DNA from: Bog-159 sp963709155
Lineage (GTDB): Bacteria > Acidobacteriota > Terriglobia > Bryobacterales > Bryobacteraceae
NCBI GenBank assembly: GCA_963709155.1
Contig: CAVPVD010000007.1
Location: 1 to 64,000, forward strand
Length of the DNA: 64,000 bases
Direction: 5' to 3'
A model generated the notes under the pieces. That model searched no databases. It was given only the letters and a program-made list of their open reading frames with translations, and had not been told where the DNA came from. Position 1 is the stretch's first letter. The number at the start of each line of letters is the position of its first letter. The translations under genes were made by a program, and so were the position numbers. Below are positions 25,271 through 33,156 of the stretch, in pieces.

Positions 25271-26526
25271 GGAGCGATTTGCACCCTTACCGCGTCCGGG
25301 CTCGCGGGAACCGCCCGCAAGTGGCGGATGGGCGAGCAGATGAGCCACAGCGAGGAAAGCAGGAATCCGATGGCGCCTACGAACATCGCGGGGCGCAGCC
25401 CGATCGCCTGGGCGATGGCTCCTCCCGCCAGCGCGCCCAGCGGCAACACGCCCCGGAAAGTCAGGTGCGCGGCGGAGTTCACGCGCCCTAACAGGTGGCT
25501 GGGCGCGATCGACTGGCGCAGCGTCAGTTCGCCGATCGCGTAGACGGACCAGGCGATGTCGCCCAACTGCGCGACAGCCAGAATCGCGGCGCATACGGCC
25601 ACCGGCCCGTGGACCAGCGGCGGCAACAGACCCGCTATGCCACTCAACAGCGCCGCGCCGATTAACGAGCGGCCAAACCCAATCCGGCGCACGATAGGGC
25701 CGGCCGTCAGCGCACCCACCAGGCCGCTGCAGCCGCCGACCGCGATCACCAGGCCCAGCAGGACGGCTCCGATACGAAGCTCGCGCACGGCGAAGAGGAT
25801 GTACAAGCTGCTGCCGAAGCCCAGAAAAACGGAGGAGGTGGCCGCGCGCAGCAGCAGCGTACGCAGTATCGGCTCGCGCCAGGACGCGCGCAGCCCTTCC
25901 AGAATCTCGCGCCCGATATGCGGCGTCCCGCTGGGCACCGGCGGCGGCTCCGGCTTGCGGATGAGCCAAACGGATATCGCCGAGCCGACGAACGAAAGGG
26001 CATCGAACAGGATCGCCATGGGCGCGGTGATGGCCGCCACTAAAGCGCCGGTGAGCCCTGGACCCACCACGCCCGCGATGGATTCGGACAAGCTCATTTT
26101 GCTGTTGCCCTCCAGAATGTTCTCGGGCGAGACAAGCGATGGCAGGTAGGCCTGATAACTGACGTCGAAGAATACCGTGAGGGTCGCGCTGCCGGCCGCT
26201 ACCAGGTAGAGGTCACTCATGGTCAACCGGCCGGATGCCGCAGCCAGCGGAATCGTGCCCAGCACAGCCGCGCGGCCGAGATCGGCCCAGATCAGAATGG
26301 GGCGCCGGCGCACGCGGTCCGCCCAAGCTCCCGCGAACAGTCCGAATAACAGGACGGCTGCCGCACTGACGCCGCTGAGAATCCCCATCTGCAGTGGCGA
26401 GGCGTTTAGCATTTGGGCAGCCACCAGGGGCAATCCCACCAGCGTGATCCAGGACCCGATATGCGAAACCGCCTGGCCGGCCCACAGCTTCAGGAAGTCC
26501 GGTTCATGCCAAAGGTCCCGCGGCAT
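25267..26526 (-). CDS. MFS transporter (efflux type)
   Basis: A 419-residue protein with about 12 predicted membrane helices and the MFS motif A region AGAWADRVRRRPILI between helices 2 and 3. The overall pattern (DFLKLWAGQAVSHIGSWITL at the N-terminus) matches MFS_3/enterobactin-exporter-like and macrolide-efflux-like permeases. The transported compound cannot be told from sequence. It is followed with a 4-bp overlap by the retropepsin-like gene and preceded at 2 bp by the LolA-like gene, so the three may be cotranscribed. Confidence 0.85.
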   Translation of the reverse strand: MPRDLWHEPDFLKLWAGQAVSHIGSWITLVGLPLVAAQMLNASPLQMGILSGVSAAAVLLFGLFAGAWADRVRRRPILIWADLGRAAVLGTIPLAAASGRLTMSDLYLVAAGSATLTVFFDVSYQAYLPSLVSPENILEGNSKMSLSESIAGVVGPGLTGALVAAITAPMAILFDALSFVGSAISVWLIRKPEPPPVPSGTPHIGREILEGLRASWREPILRTLLLRAATSSVFLGFGSSLYILFAVRELRIGAVLLGLVIAVGGCSGLVGALTAGPIVRRIGFGRSLIGAALLSGIAGLLPPLVHGPVAVCAAILAVAQLGDIAWSVYAIGELTLRQSIAPSHLLGRVNSAAHLTFRGVLPLGALAGGAIAQAIGLRPAMFVGAIGFLLSSLWLICSPIRHLRAVPASPDAVRVQIAP

Positions 26527-26527
26527 G

Positions 26528-27343
26528 TCAGGGCTTCTCGAACTGAATGACAGAGTCCGCGCCGAAGCGCTGGTATTGCGTATAACGGATGGTCAGACGC
26601 ACGCGCAGGAGGCCGGTGCTGAAAGGAAGAGTATCGTCGGCATAGGTGGCCACCGGAAAGCGGTGCTGGCCATCGATCGCCTGGCGCACGGTGGTGAATC
26701 GCGGAAACAGGTTCTCATGCTCCCGGCTGAGCATTTGCGGTACTGCCTGCCCTTCCATCCGCACGATGGAAAAGTCCTTTTTGTCGGCCCACAGCAGCCC
26801 GTCGAAGAGGCGCTGGCCTTGCAGAATCTGGCGCGGACGCACCTGCAGCACCCAGCAATCCACGCCGTCGATAGTTTCGTCGCCGCGGAACTTCGTCTCG
26901 TAATTCCAAAGCTGGTCTTCGGTCATCACGAACGGCTGAATTCCGCGGATATCCTGGAAGTCTTCGTCGGTGAGCTTGAGGCGCTTCAGGGTGTCGAGCG
27001 GTTTGCCGATGATGCGTTCGGTGCGCTCGTGCTCGGGCGAGAAGATCACGTCGCGCTGCTCGCGATACTCGCCCGTCTCCGCGCCGTGGCTATCGAGTTC
27101 CGCGAAGACTACGGTCTGCCTGTAGGTGTACTGATCGCGCGCGGCCTTGGTCTCGCTCTCCCGATGCGCGATCTGCCGGGCCAGGTTCGCGGGCGCCTCC
27201 TGCGCGCGCGCGGCGGCCGGCACGCACCCCAATGCTAAAATGAGCCCGATGACACAATCGCTCGGCGGTTTCCGGGCGGCTCTGCTGGCCGGCTGGACCG
27301 CGCTGAGCGCCGCGGGTTTGCTGTATGCTCGTTCGAAAGGCAT
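26528..27343 (-). CDS. Exported LolA/outer-membrane-lipoprotein-sorting-like protein
   Basis: A 271-residue product. The frame's only ATG is at 27343, giving a long 48-residue leader whose hydrophobic core (VIGLILALGCVPAAARAQ) is a Sec signal. The body (YTYRQTVVFAELD, YREQRDVIFSP, DGVDCWVLQVRP, GLLWADKKDFSIVRMEGQ) resembles acidobacterial proteins with a LolA/LppX-like half-barrel. Function in the envelope is inferred. The 5' end overlaps the divergent CPBP gene by about 100 bp; a non-standard start nearer the signal core is the alternative. Confidence 0.65.
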   Translation of the reverse strand: MPFERAYSKPAALSAVQPASRAARKPPSDCVIGLILALGCVPAAARAQEAPANLARQIAHRESETKAARDQYTYRQTVVFAELDSHGAETGEYREQRDVIFSPEHERTERIIGKPLDTLKRLKLTDEDFQDIRGIQPFVMTEDQLWNYETKFRGDETIDGVDCWVLQVRPRQILQGQRLFDGLLWADKKDFSIVRMEGQAVPQMLSREHENLFPRFTTVRQAIDGQHRFPVATYADDTLPFSTGLLRVRLTIRYTQYQRFGADSVIQFEKP

Positions 27344-28205
27344 TCCTGCGTGGGTGGCGGTTCCGGTGTTGGCCGCGTTCCTGGTCGAATATCCATTCTA
27401 TCTGGTCCCCGCATTCGCCGAAGTGCGCCGCCGGTTCGAGCGGAATCTTCCATGGTTCCTGGTCCTCTCGTTCGTTGCGCCGTACATTCTGTATGCATCG
27501 AACACCGGTCAATTCCGGTGGCGCGCGCTGGCGCAGTTGGCCGCGCTGGCGACGGCGTTGGGCCTCTGGTACAAGATTTTTCCGGCCACACCCCTGGCCG
27601 ATGGCGCGTTTGTGGCGCTGGTAGCGGCGGTGGTCCTGCGCGGATATTTCGATCCGATCTACACCTCGCCTTTTCATGGATTGCATCTCGAGATCCTCGG
27701 GCATGTGGCGCTCACGCGGGTATGCGCCATGGTGATGCTGGTGGAGCGGCGGGTCCCCGGCGTGGGTTACGGTTTCATACCCAGCCTGACGGAGTGGAAG
27801 ATCGGCGTCCGGCAATTCCTCTACTTCCTGATTGTCGGGGTTCCGCTGGCCTGGGCCACGCGGCTGGTCCGGCTGGGCCCCGGCATGCCTCTTTGGAAGA
27901 TCGCGGCGACGTTTCTGGGCGTGTTGTGGGTTGTGGCGCTGTCGGAGGAGTTCTTCTTTCGCGGCTTGCTGCAGCAGTGGATGGTCGAATGGACCGGCAG
28001 TCCCGCGGCAGGGCTGGCCGGCGCTTCAATCGTATTCGGCGCGGTACACCTGGGCTTTCGCGGATTCCCCAATTGGAGATTCGCGCTGGCGGCGGCGGTG
28101 GCGGGCTGGTTCTATGGGCGGGCGTTTCAGGAGGCCAGGAGTATCCGCGCCAGCATGGTGACCCACGCCCTGGTGGTCACGCTGTGGCGGGCATGCTTTG
28201 TGTAG
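27240..28205 (+). CDS. CPBP-family intramembrane metalloprotease
   Basis: A 321-residue product from the ATG at 27240, or 318 residues from 27249 in the same frame. About eight hydrophobic segments and the CPBP/Abi motifs are visible: EEFFFRG, then a later His in GAVHLGFRG and a third in MVTHALVV. This family includes CAAX-processing-like and bacteriocin-immunity intramembrane proteases; some are implicated in processing of peptides or membrane proteins. The substrate is unknown. Divergent from the LolA-like gene, with overlapping 5' ends. Confidence 0.8.
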   Translation: MSPMTQSLGGFRAALLAGWTALSAAGLLYARSKGIPAWVAVPVLAAFLVEYPFYLVPAFAEVRRRFERNLPWFLVLSFVAPYILYASNTGQFRWRALAQLAALATALGLWYKIFPATPLADGAFVALVAAVVLRGYFDPIYTSPFHGLHLEILGHVALTRVCAMVMLVERRVPGVGYGFIPSLTEWKIGVRQFLYFLIVGVPLAWATRLVRLGPGMPLWKIAATFLGVLWVVALSEEFFFRGLLQQWMVEWTGSPAAGLAGASIVFGAVHLGFRGFPNWRFALAAAVAGWFYGRAFQEARSIRASMVTHALVVTLWRACFV

Positions 28206-28418
28206 GCGGCGGCTGAGCTTTTGACCACGATATCGATTGCAGTTCCTCTTGAGTAACATGCACGGGGTAGGCTGGTAGCCATGGCTCGTAGCCTACGCGG
28301 GGCTCCCAGCGCCGCTGCTTGCCCAATCCCTGACGCTTTCCCGTACCTCGATCTGGTAACCGCCCCGCATGTACGGGCATACTTCAAATAGTGAGGGGCG
28401 TCGCGTTCACTTGGCCCA

Positions 28419-28715
28419 ATGTTTGTCGAAGGGCGAGACCGGGGAACGAAGAAACGAACACAGGCACCGAGATCGACCAGATTCGAGATAGTGGAAGCTC
28501 TGGGCCTGAGCGTAACCCGGGCAGCGCGAATTTTGAAGGTCCGCCGCGCGACACTTTCCGGCGTGCTTTATGGAAGAGGCGCCCTGAGCCCGGAAATGAC
28601 GATCCGTATCGAAAAGGCATTCGGACCGGATATGGGCCACCTCCTCCGGATGCAACTTGCCTACGACGTCGCGAAGCTCGGCAAAAACTCGCGTGAGACC
28701 GCCGTCGAGCGCTAA
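28419..28715 (+). CDS. HigA-type XRE antitoxin, apparently orphan
   Basis: A 98-residue product. LGLSVTRAARILKVRRATLS is a helix-turn-helix of the HigA addiction-module family, and the following LSPEMTIRIEKAFG and LLRMQLAYDVAK are family-typical. The N-terminal 25 residues are basic and do not match the usual HPGE-type start. No HigB toxin is visible in the 213 bp upstream, so the antitoxin looks orphaned, perhaps by deletion. The function as a DNA-binding repressor is inferred from family. Confidence 0.65.
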   Translation: MFVEGRDRGTKKRTQAPRSTRFEIVEALGLSVTRAARILKVRRATLSGVLYGRGALSPEMTIRIEKAFGPDMGHLLRMQLAYDVAKLGKNSRETAVER

Positions 28716-28828
28716 AGCGCCGGCATAGGAGCACCCTTGCAGAACTTCGCAGCGCATTCCAGGATGGCGCCTTCAGCACAGCCGCCCTCCGGTGCGGCGT
28801 TATACTCAAATGAAGTAAATGGTTTCGA

Positions 28829-29101
28829 GTGCCTTTCGCATGGAGTGCCCAAAAGGCCGCCACGAACCTGCGCAAGCATGGCGTGTCGTTCGAGGAAGCT
28901 GCCAGCGTGTTTTTCGATCCGCTATCGGCAACCGGCGACGATCCGGACCACTCGGTCGATGAAAGGCGTTTTGTGACCTTTGGTGTGTCGTCGTTCGGAC
29001 GCTTGCTGGTGGTCGCGCACGCGGACCGCGATGACGTCATTCGAATTATTTCGGCGCGCCCGGCAGCTCGGGCTGATAGGAAGATCTATGAAGAAGGCTA
29101 A
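28829..29101 (+). CDS. brnT: BrnT-family toxin
   Basis: A 90-residue product from GTG at 28829; an ATG at 28819 is out of frame. It shows the whole BrnT pattern: FAWSAQKAATNLRKHGVSFE, VFFDP, DPDHSVDERRF, GRLLVVAHADR and IRIISARPA-x6-YEE. BrnT toxins are RelE-like ribonucleases held inactive by a DNA-binding partner. It overlaps the next gene by 14 bp; that partner is not the usual BrnA but a small protein of another type. Confidence 0.85.
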   Translation: MPFAWSAQKAATNLRKHGVSFEEAASVFFDPLSATGDDPDHSVDERRFVTFGVSSFGRLLVVAHADRDDVIRIISARPAARADRKIYEEG

Positions 29102-29324
29102 GAAAGCCGCCAACGGTGAGCTTCGACCCGCATACCAGCGGTCCGATTTCCCCTCCTTGGTCCGCGGGAAGTACACCGCGCGGCTGCGCGGCAGCACCAA
29201 CGTCGTCGTCCTCGAACCCGAACTTGCCAAAGTGTTTCCGAACGCCGCGGCCGTCAACGCCGCATTGCGCTCCTTGGTCGAGCTCGCGAAACGCGCGGGC
29301 ACCCCGCCTCGCGGATCGCGCTAG
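29088..29324 (+). CDS. Antitoxin partner of BrnT
   Basis: A 78-residue product with ATG inside the brnT reading frame (14-bp overlap). YQRSDFPSLVRGKYTARLRG, VVVLEPELAKVFPNAAAVNA and LRSLVELAK match a family commonly found next to BrnT-type toxins and thought to be the antitoxin. The basic N-terminus and C-terminal ribbon-helix-helix-like segment could bind DNA and autoregulate the pair. Confidence 0.7.
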   Translation: MKKAKKAANGELRPAYQRSDFPSLVRGKYTARLRGSTNVVVLEPELAKVFPNAAAVNAALRSLVELAKRAGTPPRGSR

Positions 29325-29367
29325 AGCGGCACACCCGTCCGCCGGGGCTGGGGGCTGGGGAGATGTT

Positions 29368-29387
29368 CTCTTCGGTGAGTCCAAGTA
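29368..29387. repeat. Dispersed 20-bp repeat, copy 1
   Basis: CTCTTCGGTGAGTCCAAGTA between the BrnT antitoxin and ilvE matches 19 of 20 bases with 31004-31023, inside the fused oxidoreductase gene. Both copies adjoin simple G/T-rich repeats (GGGGCTGGGGGCTGGGG here). Confidence 0.55.
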
Positions 29388-29400
29388 CGAAGGCGAACCT

Positions 29401-30405
29401 CTATACACCCCATAAGTCGCCGTCACCCGCGCCCACCAGCACCGGCTCCGGCTCGGCAGCTTGCGCGGGTGTGAGGTCGAACGCCGGCAACAGCCAGTCG
29501 CGATACTTTTCCATGTGGCCGCGGGATGCTTCCATGTACAGAAAGCGCAGTTCGGCGGCGACCGGGCCGATGGCGCCGGAGCCCACCGGGCGATGGTCCA
29601 CCTTAGTGACTGGAGCCAGTTCCACGGCCGTACCGGTGAAGAAGATCTCGTCAGCCAGGTACAATTCGCTGCGATCCACCGGGCGCTCTACGACGTCCAT
29701 GTGCAGCTCGTTGTGAGCCAGCTCCATCACGCAATTCCGGGTGATGCCTTCCAGGATATTCTCGCTGCCGCAAGGCGTTACCAGCTTGCCGCCGCGCACC
29801 AGGAAGATATTACAGCTTGCACCTTCGGCCACATGGCCTGCTTCGGTCAGGAAGATGGCTTCGTCGAAACCGTTGCGGCGGGCTTCGTCTCCGGCCAGCG
29901 CGCTGTTCACGTACGATCCGCAGATCTTGGCGCGGCCGGGAATCGCATTATCTTCCACGCGCCGCCAGGAAACCACGCCGGCGTGCAGCCCATGCCGGCT
30001 GTCCAGGTAATCGCCGAAGGGCAGCACGATCACAGAGAAAGCATCGCGGTCGTCCGGGTTCACGCCAATGCGCTCGGCTGACTTATAGGCTAGCGGCCGC
30101 ACATACACATGCGAGTGAAAGCGATTGCGCCGAATCAACTCCACCGCGATGCCGCATAGCTCGGACGCATCCGGCGGGATACCGATACGCAGGATGCCGG
30201 AATTGGCCTTCCAGCGCCGGAAGTGCTCCATCGGCCGCAGCAGGAAGAGCTGTTCCTGGCGCTCGTCCCAGTAGCCGCGAATGCCGTCGAAGACGCCCGT
30301 GCCGTAGTGCAACGCATGCGTCAGGATGCTGACCCGCGCATCGCGCAGCGGCACATATTGATTGTCGAAGTAGACGATGACATTGGAATGATCTTCAGTT
30401 TTCAT
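29401..30405 (-). CDS. ilvE: Branched-chain amino-acid aminotransferase
   Basis: A 334-residue class IV PLP-dependent aminotransferase. The PLP-binding Lys is Lys160 in GRAKICGSYVNS; other family blocks are HYGTGVFDGIRGY at the N-terminus, EGASCNIFLV and ILEGITR. It interconverts Val/Leu/Ile and their 2-oxoacids. It overlaps the beta-gamma oxidoreductase gene by 11 bp, and the operon also holds a CoA-transferase and ferredoxin, so here it probably feeds 2-oxoacids into oxidative catabolism. Confidence 0.92.
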   Translation of the reverse strand: MKTEDHSNVIVYFDNQYVPLRDARVSILTHALHYGTGVFDGIRGYWDERQEQLFLLRPMEHFRRWKANSGILRIGIPPDASELCGIAVELIRRNRFHSHVYVRPLAYKSAERIGVNPDDRDAFSVIVLPFGDYLDSRHGLHAGVVSWRRVEDNAIPGRAKICGSYVNSALAGDEARRNGFDEAIFLTEAGHVAEGASCNIFLVRGGKLVTPCGSENILEGITRNCVMELAHNELHMDVVERPVDRSELYLADEIFFTGTAVELAPVTKVDHRPVGSGAIGPVAAELRFLYMEASRGHMEKYRDWLLPAFDLTPAQAAEPEPVLVGAGDGDLWGV

Positions 30406-31855
30406 GGCGGATTTCCTTTCTGGCTTCCTGGCGGCCGCGCGCCATGGCAGCCAGGTCGATTTCGATCCAGCGTGGACTCTTCACCAGCTTGTGCAACGCG
30501 GTGGTGACCTGCTCCCCCGAGAGCATGCCGGTGGCTTCCAGCAGCGCACCCAGCATGACGACGTTGGCGGCCTTGGCCGCGCCCAGTTCATCGCCGATCT
30601 GGGAGAACGGCAGGGCCATGTTGCGCACGTCGGCGCGCGTGCAGTCGGCGGGCAACGCGGCGCCGTTATAGATCACCCAGCCGCCCGGCTGGACCGTGCC
30701 GATAAACTTGCGCAGCGATGGCTCGTTGAGTGCCATCAGGACGTTGGGGACCGACACCAGCGGCGAATCGATGGGGCTGGCGGAAAGGCGCACGTGACAA
30801 TTGGAAGTACCCGAGCGCATTTCCGGTCCGTAAGACGGCAGCCACGAGACTTCGAGGCCCGCGGCCAATCCGGCTTCGGCCAGTATTTCGCCAAGCAGCA
30901 GCACGCCTTGGCCGCCGAAACCGGCAATTTTGAGGCGCGCATCCGTGCGGCCCTCGGCCGCCGTGATTGGTGGCTGGTGGTTGGTGGCTGGTGTTGTGCC
31001 GGGCTCTTCGGTGAGTCCGAGTATGGCCGGGAGGGACGATAATGCCGGCGGCGCCTGCGGGGCTGGGCGCACCGGCGCGTCCTTGGTTCTGTCGCGGAAG
31101 ACGCCCAGCGGGAACGTCTTGGGCATCTCTTCCAGCACGCGGCGCTGCGCGTCCAGCGGATCCAGCTTCCAGATGGTGGGGCAGGGCGAGAGCACCTCTA
31201 CCAGGGAGAAGCCGATGCCCCGTACCTGGTTTTCGATCGCTCGGCGCACCGCGCGGCCGGTGTTCATTACCTGCTTGTTATTGCCCAGCGCGACGCGCTC
31301 GATATAGACCGGGGCTTCGAGCGATGCCAAGAGTTCGCTCACGTGCATGGGGAAGCCTTCGTTCCATGAGTTCCGGCCGAACGGGGACGTGGTGCTCTTA
31401 ACTCCCAGCGGAGTGGTAGGCGCCATCTGGCCGCCGGTCATGCCGTAAATCGCGTTGTTGATGAAAATTACGGTGATGGGCTCGCCGCGATTGGCGGCGT
31501 GTACGATTTCCGCGCAGCCGATGGCGGCCAGGTCGCCATCGCCCTGATAGCTGAGCACCACGGATTGCGGACAACTGCGCTTCACCGCTGTAGCTACGGC
31601 CGGCGCGCGGCCATGCGCAACTTGAATGTTTCCGACATCGAAATAGTAGTAAGCGAAGACTGAGCAGCCTACGGGACTGACCAGAATGGTGCGGTCCTGA
31701 ATGCCTAGCTCGTCGATGGCGCGCGCGATCAGCTTATGCACCACGCCATGACCGCAGCCCGGGCAGTAATGCGTCTGGTGTTGCAACTCGGCTTTGCGCT
31801 CGTAGATCGGATAAAACGACTTGGCCTTTTCGTGGGTGACCGTGTAGCTAGACAT
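30395..31855 (-). CDS. 2-oxoacid:ferredoxin oxidoreductase, fused beta and gamma subunits
   Basis: A 486-residue product. Residues about 1-255 are the TPP-binding beta subunit (HYCPGCGHGVVHKL, GDGDLAAIGCAE, NNAIYGMTGGQ). A Pro/Thr-rich linker (about 265-310) leads to the gamma subunit (about 310-480; IAGFGGQGVLLLGEILAEAG). The complex converts a 2-oxoacid and CoA to acyl-CoA, CO2 and reduced ferredoxin. Adjacent ilvE favours branched-chain 2-oxoacids (VOR), but 2-oxoglutarate is not excluded. The linker DNA contains a tandem and a dispersed repeat, suggesting how the fusion arose. Confidence 0.88.
   Translation of the reverse strand: MSSYTVTHEKAKSFYPIYERKAELQHQTHYCPGCGHGVVHKLIARAIDELGIQDRTILVSPVGCSVFAYYYFDVGNIQVAHGRAPAVATAVKRSCPQSVVLSYQGDGDLAAIGCAEIVHAANRGEPITVIFINNAIYGMTGGQMAPTTPLGVKSTTSPFGRNSWNEGFPMHVSELLASLEAPVYIERVALGNNKQVMNTGRAVRRAIENQVRGIGFSLVEVLSPCPTIWKLDPLDAQRRVLEEMPKTFPLGVFRDRTKDAPVRPAPQAPPALSSLPAILGLTEEPGTTPATNHQPPITAAEGRTDARLKIAGFGGQGVLLLGEILAEAGLAAGLEVSWLPSYGPEMRSGTSNCHVRLSASPIDSPLVSVPNVLMALNEPSLRKFIGTVQPGGWVIYNGAALPADCTRADVRNMALPFSQIGDELGAAKAANVVMLGALLEATGMLSGEQVTTALHKLVKSPRWIEIDLAAMARGRQEARKEIRHEN
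30967..31023. repeat. Tandem and dispersed repeats within the fusion linker
   Basis: TTGGTGGCTGGTGG (30967-30980) is followed by TTGGTGGCTGGTGT (30981-30994), then CTCTTCGGTGAGTCCGAGTA at 31004-31023, a 19/20 match to the intergenic copy at 29368-29387. All lie within the low-complexity linker joining the beta and gamma domains. Confidence 0.6.
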
Positions 31856-32906
31856 AAGTTAGGACCTCCACATGCGACTCCACCTGCCGCAGCACCTCTT
31901 CGGCGCTCGGCACATTGCCGCCGGTCCGGCCATAAAACTCCACCGGGCAGCGGCCTTCCACGGCCAGCCGCACGTCTTCCACCAGTTGGCCGGTGCTGAG
32001 CTCCACCACCAGGAACTTGCGTCCCCTGCGGCTAAGCTGGCGCAGATGCTCGACAGGGAACGGATAGAGGCTGATAGGACGCAGCAGCCCGAGAGCCAGG
32101 CCTTGCGCGCGGCCCTGCTCGACCACCTGTTTCAGCACGCGCGAGACAATCCCATAACCCACCAGCACGATTTCCGCATCGTCGGTGCGCCAGTCTTCAA
32201 ACTGCACGGCTTCCCGCTCGGCGCGCTTGTATTTGGCTTCCAGCTTCATGACGTGCGCTTCCAGTTTGTCCGGCTCGAGAAAGATGGAGGTAACCAGGTT
32301 GCGGCGGCTTTCGCCGGTCCCGAAAACGGCCCAATCGGGACGCTTGGGCGGCGCGATGGGCTCCGGAAATTCGACCGGCTCCATCATCTGGCCGATGTAA
32401 CCATCCGCCAGGACGAACACCGGATTGCGATAGCGGTCGGCCAGGTCGAAGGCTTCGATGGTCAGGTCCGCCATCTCCTGCACGGAATTCGGCGCCAGCA
32501 CCAGGGTGCGATAGCAGCCGTGGCCGCCGCCCTTCACCACCTGGTGATAATCGCCCTGTTCCGGCGCGATATTGCCGAGACCCGGCCCGCCGCGCATGAT
32601 ATCCGCGACCACGCAGGGCAGCTCCGCGCCGGCGATGTAACTGATACCCTCCTGCATCAGGCTGATGCCCGGACCGCTGGAGGCCGACATGGCGCGCACG
32701 CCCGTGGCAGCGGCGCCATACAGCATGTTGACGGCGGCCACTTCGCTTTCGGCCTGCAGGAACACGCCGCCCGCCTGCGGCATGTAGAGCGCGGCGGCTT
32801 CCGCAATCTCGCTCGCCGGCGTGATGGGGTAGCCGTAAAAGGCGCGGCATCCAGCCAGAATGGCGCCTTTCACGATGGCTTCGTTTCCCTTGGTAATTTG
32901 TTTCAT
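31848..32906 (-). CDS. 2-oxoacid:ferredoxin oxidoreductase alpha subunit
   Basis: A 352-residue product from the ATG at 32906, chosen for AGGAG 9 nt upstream; the longer frame adds an unlikely leader. YGYPITPASEIAE is the pyrimidine-binding-domain signature of the alpha subunit; ASSGPGISLMQEG and the conserved GGPGLGNIAPEQGDY follow. The C-terminal domain II (VGYGIVSR) is present. It works with the fused beta-gamma subunit (8-bp overlap) and the small ferredoxin encoded 13 bp upstream. Confidence 0.9.
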   Translation of the reverse strand: MKQITKGNEAIVKGAILAGCRAFYGYPITPASEIAEAAALYMPQAGGVFLQAESEVAAVNMLYGAAATGVRAMSASSGPGISLMQEGISYIAGAELPCVVADIMRGGPGLGNIAPEQGDYHQVVKGGGHGCYRTLVLAPNSVQEMADLTIEAFDLADRYRNPVFVLADGYIGQMMEPVEFPEPIAPPKRPDWAVFGTGESRRNLVTSIFLEPDKLEAHVMKLEAKYKRAEREAVQFEDWRTDDAEIVLVGYGIVSRVLKQVVEQGRAQGLALGLLRPISLYPFPVEHLRQLSRRGRKFLVVELSTGQLVEDVRLAVEGRCPVEFYGRTGGNVPSAEEVLRQVESHVEVLTYV

Positions 32907-32919
32907 CTGCGAGATCTCC

Positions 32920-33156
32920 TTACGCCGCGGCGCGCAGCACCATAACGGCGCCCGGCTCCGGACACACAAAGAAACAGATGCCGCAACCGGTGCAGCCCAC
33001 CCCGGCGTAGCGCGCCGGATGGTAGCCGTAGCGGTTCAACGGGTCCGCCAGCAGCAGGACCTTGGGCGGGCAGGCCTCCACGCACAACCCGCAACCTTTG
33101 CACTCTTCCGAATTCAGCTCGACCATGCCGCGGTCGGGTTTACCGGTGTTCGTCAT
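32920..33156 (-). CDS. Two-cluster ferredoxin (delta) subunit
   Basis: A 78-residue product with two [4Fe-4S] motifs, CKGCGLCVEACP and CTGCGICFFVCP. It starts at the ATG at 33156, which overlaps the stop of the CoA-transferase gene (ATGA). It carries electrons from the oxidoreductase to soluble ferredoxin, as in four-subunit VOR/KOR enzymes. Confidence 0.9.
   Translation of the reverse strand: MTNTGKPDRGMVELNSEECKGCGLCVEACPPKVLLLADPLNRYGYHPARYAGVGCTGCGICFFVCPEPGAVMVLRAAA

Noticed and set aside
28177..28380. 67-aa minus-strand ORF between the CPBP and HigA genes
   Set aside because: The sequence is partly protein-like (YEPWLPAYPVHVTQEELQSI), but there is no ribosome site and it overlaps the CPBP gene's 3' end; not enough to call.
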